Positions 43,058-50,755 of a stretch of DNA of 64,000 nt are shown in pieces (the first letter of the stretch is position 1; each line of letters begins with the position of its first letter). Below the pieces are notes generated by a model, which did no database searches, was not told the DNA's origin, and saw nothing but the letters and a program-made list of their open reading frames with translations. The stretch lies in the NCBI GenBank assembly GCA_041177965.1, contig JBEGWF010000145.1, forward strand, positions 6,844 through 70,843, written 5' to 3'. Position numbers and translations under genes: made by a program. The stretch is from SXXZ01 sp041177965 (GTDB lineage: Bacteria; Verrucomicrobiota; Verrucomicrobiia; Limisphaerales; UBA9464).

Positions 43058-44596
43058 ATGGAGCAGATCGTCATCCTTGATTTCGGATCCCAGTACACCC
43101 AGGTCATCGCGCGCCGGGTGCGCGAGTTGAACGTCTATTCGACCCTCCTGCGCTACGACACCCCCGCGGAGGAGATCCGAAAACTCGGCGTCCGGGGCAT
43201 CATCCTCTCGGGCGGCCCGTCCTCGGTCTACGCCCAGAAGGCGCCCATGCCCGATCCGGCCATCTTCGAGCTGGGGGTCCCCGTCCTGGGCATCTGCTAC
43301 GGCGTCCAGCTCATGGGTCATTTCCTCGGTGGCAAGGTCGAGAGGGGCACCAAACGCGAGTACGGCAAGGGCACCCTCACGGTCACCCGAAAGGAATGCC
43401 CGTTGTTCCGGAAGCTGCCCCGGACGCTCCAGGTATGGAACTCCCACGGGGACAAGCTGACCCGTTTGCCCAAGGGTTTCACCCCGGTGGCCACCACCGA
43501 CAATTCGGAGTACGCGGCCATCGAACATGCGGAGAAGTCCTTCTTCGGGATACAGTTCCATCCCGAGGTGGTGCATTCGCCACGGGGTCGCGAGATCCTC
43601 TCCAATTTCGTCCGTGGTGTCTGCGGCTGCCGGCCGAATTGGACCATGCGCAACTATGTCGAGCAGGCCTGCGAGGAGATCCGGACCAAGGTCGGCAAGG
43701 AGAAGGTCATCCTGGGCCTGAGCGGCGGCGTGGACTCCAGCGTGGCCGCGGCGCTGATCCACAAGGCCATCGGCGACCAACTGACCTGCATCTTCGTCAA
43801 CAACGGCCTGCTGCGTCACCGCGAGGCCGAAGTGGTGCAGGAGGTCTTCGGCCGCAATTTCAAGCTCAAGCTCCAGTACGAGGACGCGACCGCGCTCTTC
43901 CTGCGGAAGCTCAAGGGCGTCACCGATCCGGAGCAGAAGCGCAAGATCATCGGCAAGACCTTCATCGACGTCTTCCAGGCCGCCACCCGGCGCGCCGGCA
44001 AGGCCAGGTTCCTCGCCCAGGGCACGCTCTATCCGGATGTGATCGAGTCGGTGCCGATCGCTGGCAACCCGGCCCACATGATCAAGAGCCACCACAACGT
44101 GGGCGGCCTGCCCGAGGGCATGAAATTCCAGCTGCTGGAGCCGCTCCGGAACCTCTTCAAGGACGAGGTCCGCCAACTCGGACTGGAACTGGGACTGCCC
44201 AAGGAGATCGTCCATCGTCAACCCTTCCCCGGCCCAGGTCTCGCAGTGCGCTGCCTCGGTGAATTGACGTCCGAGAAGCTCGAGATCACCCGCAACGCCG
44301 ACCGGATCGTCGTGGAGGAGATGAAGGCCGCCGACTGGTACTACAAGACATGGCAATCCTTCGCGGTCCTGCTGCCGGTCCGCAGCGTCGGGGTCCAGGG
44401 AGACGAGCGCACCTACGCCTACACCATCGCGCTGCGCATCGTGGAATCGCAGGACGGGATGACGGCCGACTGGGTGAAGGTGCCCTACGAACTCCTCGAA
44501 CGCATCAGCACCCGGATCACCAACGAGGTGCGTGGGGTGAACCGGGTGGTCCTCGACCTCACCAGCAAACCGCCGGGGACCATCGAGTGGGAATGA
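43058..44596 (+). CDS. guaA: GMP synthase (glutamine-hydrolysing)
   Basis: 512 residues, the family length. The class I glutamine amidotransferase domain (1-190) has nucleophile Cys80 in LGICYGVQLM and His/Glu in QFHPEVVHS. The ATP pyrophosphatase domain (about 200-400) has LSGGVDSSVAA, and the C-terminal dimerisation domain ends in DLTSKPPGTIEWE. It converts XMP to GMP. Start: ATG at 43058, where the canonical EQIVILDFGSQYTQ begins; a TTG two codons earlier exists. The gene is on the forward strand, divergent from the metal operon. Confidence 0.96.
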   Translation: MEQIVILDFGSQYTQVIARRVRELNVYSTLLRYDTPAEEIRKLGVRGIILSGGPSSVYAQKAPMPDPAIFELGVPVLGICYGVQLMGHFLGGKVERGTKREYGKGTLTVTRKECPLFRKLPRTLQVWNSHGDKLTRLPKGFTPVATTDNSEYAAIEHAEKSFFGIQFHPEVVHSPRGREILSNFVRGVCGCRPNWTMRNYVEQACEEIRTKVGKEKVILGLSGGVDSSVAAALIHKAIGDQLTCIFVNNGLLRHREAEVVQEVFGRNFKLKLQYEDATALFLRKLKGVTDPEQKRKIIGKTFIDVFQAATRRAGKARFLAQGTLYPDVIESVPIAGNPAHMIKSHHNVGGLPEGMKFQLLEPLRNLFKDEVRQLGLELGLPKEIVHRQPFPGPGLAVRCLGELTSEKLEITRNADRIVVEEMKAADWYYKTWQSFAVLLPVRSVGVQGDERTYAYTIALRIVESQDGMTADWVKVPYELLERISTRITNEVRGVNRVVLDLTSKPPGTIEWE

Positions 44597-44602
44597 CTCC
44601 CG

Positions 44603-44620
44603 CCGATCGGATCCGATCGG
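44603..44620. terminator. 18-bp perfect palindrome after guaA
   Basis: CCGATCGGATCCGATCGG is a perfect palindrome 6 bp after the guaA stop. It shares the 14-mer CGCCGATCGGATCC with the phosphofructokinase terminator at 25413-25426, but lacks a T-run. It sits in the short convergent gap before the motility operon and could act as a terminator hairpin. Confidence 0.4.
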
Positions 44621-44687
44621 TCGTTCGTCCGCCCGGAAGAAGGGGCCGACCGGGAGACGGAACCCGACGACCGTCGGCGTCGGCGGA

Positions 44688-45056
44688 TCATGCCCCCGAG
44701 GACCCGGTCGCCGCGTCGGCCGGACTGTAGCCGCAGGCCAACGTGATGATCTCGCCGCAGGAGCACTTGACCTCGATGTGGGTGATGCGGTCGCCGTCCC
44801 GGATCAAGCGCGTGATGGCCGACGAGACCTTCGGCGACGGGGGGTCGGCGACCGGTGACGGTTGAGGCGGCATCGAATGCGCATGGAGTCCCGACGGAGC
44901 GGACGGCGCCACCGCCGTCGCCGGGGGAAGGTGTGGCCCGGAAAGCCCCAGCGGCTTGAACTGACCCTGGAGGTTCCGCAGTGCGGTCCCGGCGCCTCTG
45001 GGACGCGCCCCGGCCGAGGCCGGACCCGGAACCAGGGGTTGGAATGCGTTGGACAT
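44688..45056 (-). CDS. Hypothetical protein of the motility operon with CxC motif
   Basis: 122 residues. The first 75 or so are Ala/Pro/Gly/Ser-rich and probably disordered. The rest is a compact conserved-looking end: SAITRLIRDGDRITHIEVKCSCGEIITLACGY, with cysteines arranged as CxC and a further Cys. It resembles a small metal- or nucleic-acid-binding knot, and I do not recognise the family. It starts 10 bp after the motB stop and is in the same operon, so a role in motility or its regulation is suggested by context only. Confidence 0.65.
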   Translation of the reverse strand: MSNAFQPLVPGPASAGARPRGAGTALRNLQGQFKPLGLSGPHLPPATAVAPSAPSGLHAHSMPPQPSPVADPPSPKVSSAITRLIRDGDRITHIEVKCSCGEIITLACGYSPADAATGSSGA

Positions 45057-45066
45057 GCTCGGGGAA

Positions 45067-45798
45067 TCAGAATTTGTAGGTGTTTTCGTTGGCCCTGAGG
45101 ATCAGGGAGACCCTCCGATTCCGGGGGTCGTTGGTGGAGACCCCGATCATGGGCAACGTCGAGGCGTACCCGCTGACCCTGCTGATCTGGCTGGAACTGA
45201 CGTCCTGGCTCATCAGGAGCCTGCGGGCCTCCTGGGCACGGTCCGTCGAGAGATCCCACGCGTCCGGTTGCCCCGGCTCCGGACGATAATCGGCCTCGGT
45301 GTGGCCCTCGATCTCGAGGGTGAAGTGGTTCGTGAAGCGGGTGATCTGCCACGCCAGGGTGGTGAACACCCACCGACCGTACTCGGACAACTTCGTGGAG
45401 CCAGCGTCGAACAGGGGTCTCTCGTGGCGATCGAACAGGCTGAGTCGGATGCCGTCGTTCATCAATTCCATGCGGATGGGCTCATCCTGTTGCGACTCGG
45501 GGTTCGAACTGAGGGTCTTCAGCATGTCCTGGCTGATGCGCCGCAGGATGCCGAGTTCGACAGGGGCGTTCGCGGAGAAATTGCCCCGGGAGAACGACTT
45601 GTCGTCCTCGGTCTTCGAATCGAAGATGCCGGTCGACTTCTTCTCGGTCGCCGAGAACGGGTTCCGGAAGGTGCGCGACACGGCGTCCTTAACCTTGGAG
45701 TCCTGGGAGACGAGCCAAAGCACCAGGAACAACGCCATCATCGCGGTGACGAAATCGGCGTACGCCACCTTCCATGATCCTCCTCCACCTCCTCCCAT
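45067..45798 (-). CDS. motB: Flagellar motor stator protein MotB
   Basis: 243 residues. A single N-terminal membrane helix (VAYADFVTAMMALFLVLWLV) carries the proton-binding Asp15, followed by a plug/linker and an OmpA-like peptidoglycan-binding domain (about 110-235) with EIEGHTEADYR and DLSTDRAQEARRLL. It forms the stator with MotA. The N-terminus is Gly-rich (MGGGGGGSWK). It starts 24 bp after motA. Confidence 0.92.
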   Translation of the reverse strand: MGGGGGGSWKVAYADFVTAMMALFLVLWLVSQDSKVKDAVSRTFRNPFSATEKKSTGIFDSKTEDDKSFSRGNFSANAPVELGILRRISQDMLKTLSSNPESQQDEPIRMELMNDGIRLSLFDRHERPLFDAGSTKLSEYGRWVFTTLAWQITRFTNHFTLEIEGHTEADYRPEPGQPDAWDLSTDRAQEARRLLMSQDVSSSQISRVSGYASTLPMIGVSTNDPRNRRVSLILRANENTYKF

Positions 45799-45822
45799 AG
45801 TCGTCGCCCCGGTTGTTTGAGG

Positions 45823-46680
45823 TTACTTGCTGACCGCCTTGAGCATCGATTCGAGCTCCTCGGAGGTCGGTTTCACATCGCTTGGAAGACCTCGCCGCGC
45901 CACCTCGAGGGCCATCATCGGGGCCATGCCGGTCGCGAATCCGGAAAGCGCCTTGGCGAGCGTCCGGTAGTAGCCGATCTCGGCGTTGCCGTTGAAGATC
46001 ATCGCCGACGCGAGCGGTGCGAGGAATCCGTAGGAAACAAGGATGCCCAGGAAGGTGCCCACGAGCGCGGCCGCAACGTGGTGACCGATCTCCGACACCG
46101 GACCGTTGATGGCGCCCATGGTGATGACGATTCCGAGCACGGCCGCCACGATGCCGAAGCCGGGCATGGCGTCCGAGGTCTTGGAGAGGACATCGATGGG
46201 CAGGTGGTGCTCGTGCTCCATGGCGTCGATCTCGGTGTCGAGCAGCAGTCCGACCTGATCGGGCTTCACCTTGCCGTCGATCAGCGGCCGCAGAGCCCCG
46301 GTGAGCAGTTCCACGGCATGGTGGTCGCCCGAGAACCCGGTGTATTTGGTGAGGATGCTGCTGGTGGAAGGCTCACCGATGTGAGGCTCCAGCGCCACCA
46401 TGCCGTTGCGGCGCCCCAGCATGAACATCTCGTAGAGGGCCTTGAACATGTCCTCGTAGGAGGTCTTGTTGTATCGCGAACCCTTGAGGCATCCGGTGAT
46501 CTGGGCGATCAGGGACTTGTGCACCTTCATCGGCGCCATGGTGATCATCGATCCCAGGGCGGCCCCGAGGATGACGATGAACTCCGACCATTGGAGCAGC
46601 ACCAGAGGGTTGCCGCCGGCGATCATGAAGCCGCCCAACACGGAGACGAGGACGACGACCGAACCGATGATGACGAGCAT
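45823..46680 (-). CDS. motA: Flagellar motor stator protein MotA
   Basis: 285 residues, four predicted membrane segments (the first at 1-25, the second at 30-48, the others at about 185-230) with a large cytoplasmic loop between the second and third. PGFGIVAAVLGIVITMGAINGP and LVGTFLGILVSYGFLAPLAS carry the conserved stator residues including the functional prolines. It drives proton-powered flagellar rotation with MotB. It starts 35 bp downstream of fliA. Upstream bases are pyrimidine-rich, with no Shine-Dalgarno. Confidence 0.93.
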   Translation of the reverse strand: MLVIIGSVVVLVSVLGGFMIAGGNPLVLLQWSEFIVILGAALGSMITMAPMKVHKSLIAQITGCLKGSRYNKTSYEDMFKALYEMFMLGRRNGMVALEPHIGEPSTSSILTKYTGFSGDHHAVELLTGALRPLIDGKVKPDQVGLLLDTEIDAMEHEHHLPIDVLSKTSDAMPGFGIVAAVLGIVITMGAINGPVSEIGHHVAAALVGTFLGILVSYGFLAPLASAMIFNGNAEIGYYRTLAKALSGFATGMAPMMALEVARRGLPSDVKPTSEELESMLKAVSK

Positions 46681-46715
46681 AGGAAGGAGGGAGGAAGGGG
46701 CGAAGCTCGAGTGTC

Positions 46716-47522
46716 CTATCGATCGTCGGCGACCACCCGCTGCAGGTAACCGCGAAGCGCAAGGATGGCCTGGGAATGGATCTGGCAGATGCGGGACTCG
46801 GTGAGTCCGAAGACCTCGGCGATCTCCCTCAGGCGCAGGTCCTCGAAGTAGTACAGGGCCAGCACCTTCCGCTGCATCTCCGGAAGCGTGTTGAGGCGCT
46901 TCTCGATGAGCCGGGACATCTCGTTGCGGACCGTGGAATCGACCGGGTCGGCCATGGCCGGATCGGAGACCGTCTCATGATGGATCGTCTCGCCACCCTC
47001 CTCGTTGCCGCTGACCGCATCCAGGCAGACGAAGGTCGCGGGCCGGATCTGCGACATCAGGTCGTCGTACTCGTTCATCGACAACCCGAGGGCGGCCGCC
47101 ACCTCGGCATCGGTCGGGGTCTGGCCCTTGGTCTGTTCGATCTGGTTGATGACGGCCTGGACCTTGCGGGCCTTGTCATGGACCGAACGGGGAACCCAAT
47201 CGAGCCGTCGCAATTCGTCGAAGATGGCGCCGCGGATCCGGACCCGTGCGTAGGACTCGAACGTGGAACCGGCCGTCGGATCGTAGTTGCGGACCGCGTT
47301 GAGCAACCCCACCAGACCCGCGCTGTAGAGGTCGTCGAGGTCGACATGGGCAGGAAGGCTAAGGGCCAATCGCCCGACGACGTTCTTCACGAACGGCAGG
47401 TACTGCTCGATCAGTTCCGCTTCCTTCGGCGTTCCCGGGCGGACCTTCTTGTACGGGGTGAACGGGGAAGCGACCTTCCGAGCGGTCGGGGAATCTTCCA
47501 AAGGGGGGGAGGAGGCTCGCAT
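46716..47522 (-). CDS. fliA: Flagellar sigma factor FliA (sigma28)
   Basis: 268 residues with sigma70-family regions 2 (DLDDLYSAGLVGLLNAVRNYDPTAGSTFESYARVRIRGAIFDELR, the -10 recognition part), 3 (VPRSVHDKARKVQAVINQIEQ) and 4 (LPEMQRKVLALYYFEDLRLREIAEVFGLTESRICQIHSQAI). The EARVRIRGA-type segment is characteristic of FliA/WhiG. It transcribes late flagellar and chemotaxis genes. A 30-residue N-terminal extension before KKVRPGTPKE is not conserved. It lies 16 bp after the small membrane protein gene in the motility operon. Confidence 0.93.
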   Translation of the reverse strand: MRASSPPLEDSPTARKVASPFTPYKKVRPGTPKEAELIEQYLPFVKNVVGRLALSLPAHVDLDDLYSAGLVGLLNAVRNYDPTAGSTFESYARVRIRGAIFDELRRLDWVPRSVHDKARKVQAVINQIEQTKGQTPTDAEVAAALGLSMNEYDDLMSQIRPATFVCLDAVSGNEEGGETIHHETVSDPAMADPVDSTVRNEMSRLIEKRLNTLPEMQRKVLALYYFEDLRLREIAEVFGLTESRICQIHSQAILALRGYLQRVVADDR

Positions 47523-47538
47523 AAGGTTGATCTAGGAT

Positions 47539-47790
47539 TCAGTTCACGACCCGTTCGGCTTCACCCGGCAGTTTGCTCATGGCCTCGGTCATGGCCTGGA
47601 TCCGCTTCTGCTGGGCCTCATGGATCGATCGACGCCAGGTCTGCCACCACCAGCGCATCAGGACCGCCAGGACCGCGGCAGAAACCGCCGCACGCCAGAA
47701 CAACTCCCCGCCGCTGGCTCCCTGGGATACGGCCAGAGATCCACCGAGGATGAAGCCGGCCAAGGCACCGGTGATCATGAATTTTCGCAT
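47539..47790 (-). CDS. Small two-helix membrane protein of the motility operon
   Basis: 83 residues with two hydrophobic segments (MITGALAGFILGGSLAVSQ and LFWRAAVSAAVLAVLMRWWWQ) and a charged amphipathic C-terminus (SIHEAQQKRIQAMTEAMSK). It sits exactly between flhF and fliA, where other bacteria have flhG (fleN) or a FliA regulator. No nucleotide-binding motif is present, so it is not FlhG. A role in flagellar placement or in FliA control is only a contextual guess. Confidence 0.7.
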   Translation of the reverse strand: MRKFMITGALAGFILGGSLAVSQGASGGELFWRAAVSAAVLAVLMRWWWQTWRRSIHEAQQKRIQAMTEAMSKLPGEAERVVN

Positions 47791-47847
47791 ACGGCATTCC
47801 AGCGACCTTCCCGAGCATTAACGATGCCATCACCAAATCCATCGATA

Positions 47848-49035
47848 TCATCCCCGGTCCACTCCGGATGTCACTCGAAATTGATGACCCAACAACCGAT
47901 CCGGATCCGCCCGATGGAACATACCAGGAATATTCTGCCCAACCCCCATCCACGACAACGGGCAATTTGTTCCCAGAATCACGTTCCACAACTTGCCCCA
48001 ACGGGGTTCCTCGTCGAGGTGGGTGGCCATCCAGTCGGTCGGATTCAGGCAGGCGAAGGCCCGGGCTTGGGCCAGCAGCAGGGACGCGTCGTAGGCGGCA
48101 TTGAGCACCAGATGCACCCGCGCCGGGCCGACCGACCGCAATTGCTCCTTCAGCGAGAGCAGTGAAGCGCGATCGAGATGGGAGACTCCGGGCAGGTCGA
48201 TCAGGACCACATCGGTCGCCGAGGACGCATCGGGTCCCAGGCTGCGCTGGACCGGAACCCCCAGGACCTCGGCGTACACGCTCAGGAATTCCCCGGTGTT
48301 GGCCGTCGCACCATCGAGCCGGAAGACCCCCACCGAGCGCCCCTCGACCAGGACCCATTGGGCCAGCCATTTGCACAAGGCGGTGCTCTTGCCCGACCCC
48401 GGCGGTCCCACGAGGACGTGGACCTCGGAGGCGCCGCGCGGGGGCGGCGAAGGAGGTACCACCCACTCTCCCTTGAGGATCTTCGCGGCCTGTTCCAACT
48501 GCTCTCCCAAGGCCGCAGGACCGGTCTCCCCGTGTTCTTGGCAGAGACGTTCCACCACCCGCAGGGCATGGCGCGGCAGGAGGCCCGTCGCCTCGAGGAT
48601 GGGGCCCACCCGCCAGTTCCCGGGATAGGGAACGGACTTGGGGACGAAGGGCTCCAGCGGCGGCGGCTCAGGGATGGCTTCGGGGGGGAGCTCGGAGGTC
48701 GGGGTCGCGCCGGCATCACGGACCCTGGACACCTCGGCCCGGATCTCCGAGAGCTCGCGGCGCAATTCCACCAGAGGATCGACGGCGGGCGTCTGGAACA
48801 GGGGCTCGGGCGTGGGACCCGGAAACACCGGTTCAGGGCCACCGGGCGGAGGGCTGGGAACGGACGGGAATGGCACCGTCGCCAGGACCTCCAGGCGCGG
48901 TTTCTTCCACAATTTGGACACCCCGTCGGCGGGAAGCTTCCGGACGCTCAGGACCACTGCATCGGGTCCCAGCTTGCCGCGGATCAGCCCCACCGCCTCG
49001 GATGCGGAATCGACGATGAACGTGTGCACCAGCAT
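47848..49035 (-). CDS. flhF: FlhF-like SRP-family GTPase with degenerate motifs
   Basis: 395 residues: N-terminal region with VHTFIVDSASEAVGLIRGKLGPDAVVLSVRKL (the FlhF B domain start), a Pro-rich linker (60-135), an N-like helical domain (about 140-195) and the G domain. Walker A GPPGSGKS is intact (210-217), but the DTxR motif reads DGAT (241), DTAG reads DLPG (280-283) and TKLD reads THLD (338-341). GQNIP (366-370) is normal. FlhF normally directs flagellar number and placement. The altered motifs suggest changed or reduced nucleotide use. The ATG at 49035 is chosen over a GTG seven codons upstream. Confidence 0.82.
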   Translation of the reverse strand: MLVHTFIVDSASEAVGLIRGKLGPDAVVLSVRKLPADGVSKLWKKPRLEVLATVPFPSVPSPPPGGPEPVFPGPTPEPLFQTPAVDPLVELRRELSEIRAEVSRVRDAGATPTSELPPEAIPEPPPLEPFVPKSVPYPGNWRVGPILEATGLLPRHALRVVERLCQEHGETGPAALGEQLEQAAKILKGEWVVPPSPPPRGASEVHVLVGPPGSGKSTALCKWLAQWVLVEGRSVGVFRLDGATANTGEFLSVYAEVLGVPVQRSLGPDASSATDVVLIDLPGVSHLDRASLLSLKEQLRSVGPARVHLVLNAAYDASLLLAQARAFACLNPTDWMATHLDEEPRWGKLWNVILGTNCPLSWMGVGQNIPGMFHRADPDRLLGHQFRVTSGVDRG

Positions 49036-49178
49036 CGCAACCCCGCGGGGAAACACGTTCCGTGCCGAATCGCCACGTCCGAAGGCGATCGTCGGAGTTT
49101 TGTCGAGCGATGCGACCCGGGCTCGCGCCGGCGACGTCGTGGGTTTGTCCCCGACCGGAAGCCGTGCCAGAGTCCGGG

Positions 49179-49355
49179 ATGCAGGAACACGGCGAGGTGC
49201 AGTGCCCCTATTGCGGCCAGTCCATGGAGGTGCCCATCGACACGGCGTTGGAACGTCAGCGATTCACCACCGACTGCGAGGTCTGCTGCCGCCCGTTCGA
49301 GGTCTTCGCCGAATGCGAGTCCGGGGAGTTGGTGAGCCTCGAGACCCGGACCTGA
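49179..49355 (+). CDS. Small CPXCG-motif cysteine-rich protein
   Basis: 58 residues with CPYCG (9-13) and CEVCCRPF (33-40), matching the CPXCG-motif family of small cysteine-rich proteins. The paired CxxC sets should bind one zinc. The function of the family is not established. It lies divergent from flhF (143-bp gap) and convergent with the cysteine desulfurase (55 bp). ATG at 49179 begins directly at the conserved part. Confidence 0.78.
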   Translation: MQEHGEVQCPYCGQSMEVPIDTALERQRFTTDCEVCCRPFEVFAECESGELVSLETRT

Positions 49356-49410
49356 TCACAGAAGCAGACGGGCCCCGCAGACTCGTCACGGAGCAGCCCT
49401 GGACCGGCGA

Positions 49411-50655
49411 TCAACCCTCGCGCTGACCGGACATCTCGACCTCGTGCTTCCGACGGGCGGCCTCGATGTCGTAGGAGTCGTTGTCCGGGTGGTCCGGATT
49501 CAGCGGCGAGATCTCGCGCAGGCGCCGGATGATCGGCGTGAGCTTCTCGATGAGGTAGTCGACATCTTCGTCGGTGTTGTAGATGCCGAAACTGAAGCGG
49601 ACCGAGCCGCGGGCGCGCATCGGAGGCAGCCCCATCGCCGTGAGCACATGCGACGGATCGAGCGATCCGGTGGTGCAGGCCGATCCGGAACTGGCGCAGA
49701 TGCCGGCCTGGTCGAGCAGCAACAGCACGGCCTCGGCTTCCACGAAATCGAAGGCGATGTTGGCCGTGTTGGGCAGTCGCAGGTTCTTGTTGCCGTTGCG
49801 GGCCGTGTTCGGGATGTGGGTGAGGATGTGGTTCTCGAAGCGGTCGCGCAGGCCCCGGATGCGGGTGTTCTCGTCGTCGATGCTGGCCATCGCCAACTCG
49901 GCCGCGCGTCCGAAGGCCACGATGTTGGCCACGCTCTCGGTGCCGCCGCGGCGACCCCGCTCCTGATGCCCGCCGATGACGTAAGGTTGGAACTTCGTGC
50001 GGCGCTTCACGTAGAGCATGCCGATGCCCTTCGGGGCATGCAGCTTGTGAGCGCTGAGAGACAGGAAATCCACGCCCAGTTGCTTCACGTCGATCTTGAG
50101 CTTGCCGGGGACCTGGACGGCGTCGGTGTGGCAGAGCACGCCCTTGCTGCGGCAGAGGGCCGCGATCTCCTCGATGGGAAAGAGGACGCCGGTCTCGTTG
50201 TTGGCCATCATCGCCGAGACGATCGCCGTATCGGGCCGGATGGCCCGCTCGAGCAGGTGCAGGTCGAGAGAACCATCGCTCTCCACCGGCAGGTAGGTGA
50301 CCTCGTAGCCCCGCTTCTCGAGGTAGGCGCCGAAATTCATGTTGGCGCTGTGCTCGACCGCGGTGGTGACCACGTGGCGCTTGCCGGTCGTGACCAACGC
50401 GCTGTGGATGGCCGCGTTGTTGGACTCGGTGCCACAGCTCGTGAAGGTCACCTCCTTGGGGTCGCCGTTGACGAGGGCGGCCACGGTCTCGCGGGCCTTC
50501 TCCACATGGCCGTGCACCTGGGAGCCGAAGGCGTAGGCGCTCGACGGGTTGGCCCAGAGCTCGCTGAGGAACGGCATCATCGCCGTCACCACCTCGGGTG
50601 CGACTCGGGTCGTGGCGTTGTTGTCGAAATAGTAGACCTTCTTGGGGGACATCAT
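49411..50655 (-). CDS. Cysteine desulfurase (NifS/IscS type)
   Basis: 414 residues. Group I cysteine desulfurase: FDNNATTRVAPEV, HSANMNFGAYLEKRG, the PLP Lys in SLSAHKLHAPKGIG, HTDAVQVPGK and the mobile-loop cysteine in SSGSACTTGSLDPSHVL. It supplies sulfur for Fe-S clusters and thiolation of tRNA. No iscU or iscA is adjacent. The ATG at 50655 is chosen (an ATG one codon later is equivalent); the longer in-frame extension is not like the family. A C-terminal tail of about 20 charged residues is extra. Confidence 0.92.
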   Translation of the reverse strand: MMSPKKVYYFDNNATTRVAPEVVTAMMPFLSELWANPSSAYAFGSQVHGHVEKARETVAALVNGDPKEVTFTSCGTESNNAAIHSALVTTGKRHVVTTAVEHSANMNFGAYLEKRGYEVTYLPVESDGSLDLHLLERAIRPDTAIVSAMMANNETGVLFPIEEIAALCRSKGVLCHTDAVQVPGKLKIDVKQLGVDFLSLSAHKLHAPKGIGMLYVKRRTKFQPYVIGGHQERGRRGGTESVANIVAFGRAAELAMASIDDENTRIRGLRDRFENHILTHIPNTARNGNKNLRLPNTANIAFDFVEAEAVLLLLDQAGICASSGSACTTGSLDPSHVLTAMGLPPMRARGSVRFSFGIYNTDEDVDYLIEKLTPIIRRLREISPLNPDHPDNDSYDIEAARRKHEVEMSGQREG

Positions 50656-50755
50656 GCTCGGGTCGCGGGGACCGCCCCGGACCGGCGGCCAAACTAAATC
50701 CGACGTTTCCCGGTGCAAGGGGGGATTTCAGACAAAATCCGTCATATTCGAAACC

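Noticed and set aside
49036..49178. Possible sigma54 promoter (TGGCAC on the reverse strand) upstream of flhF
   Set aside because: The matching -12 GC element at the needed spacing is absent, and the position is far from the flhF start.
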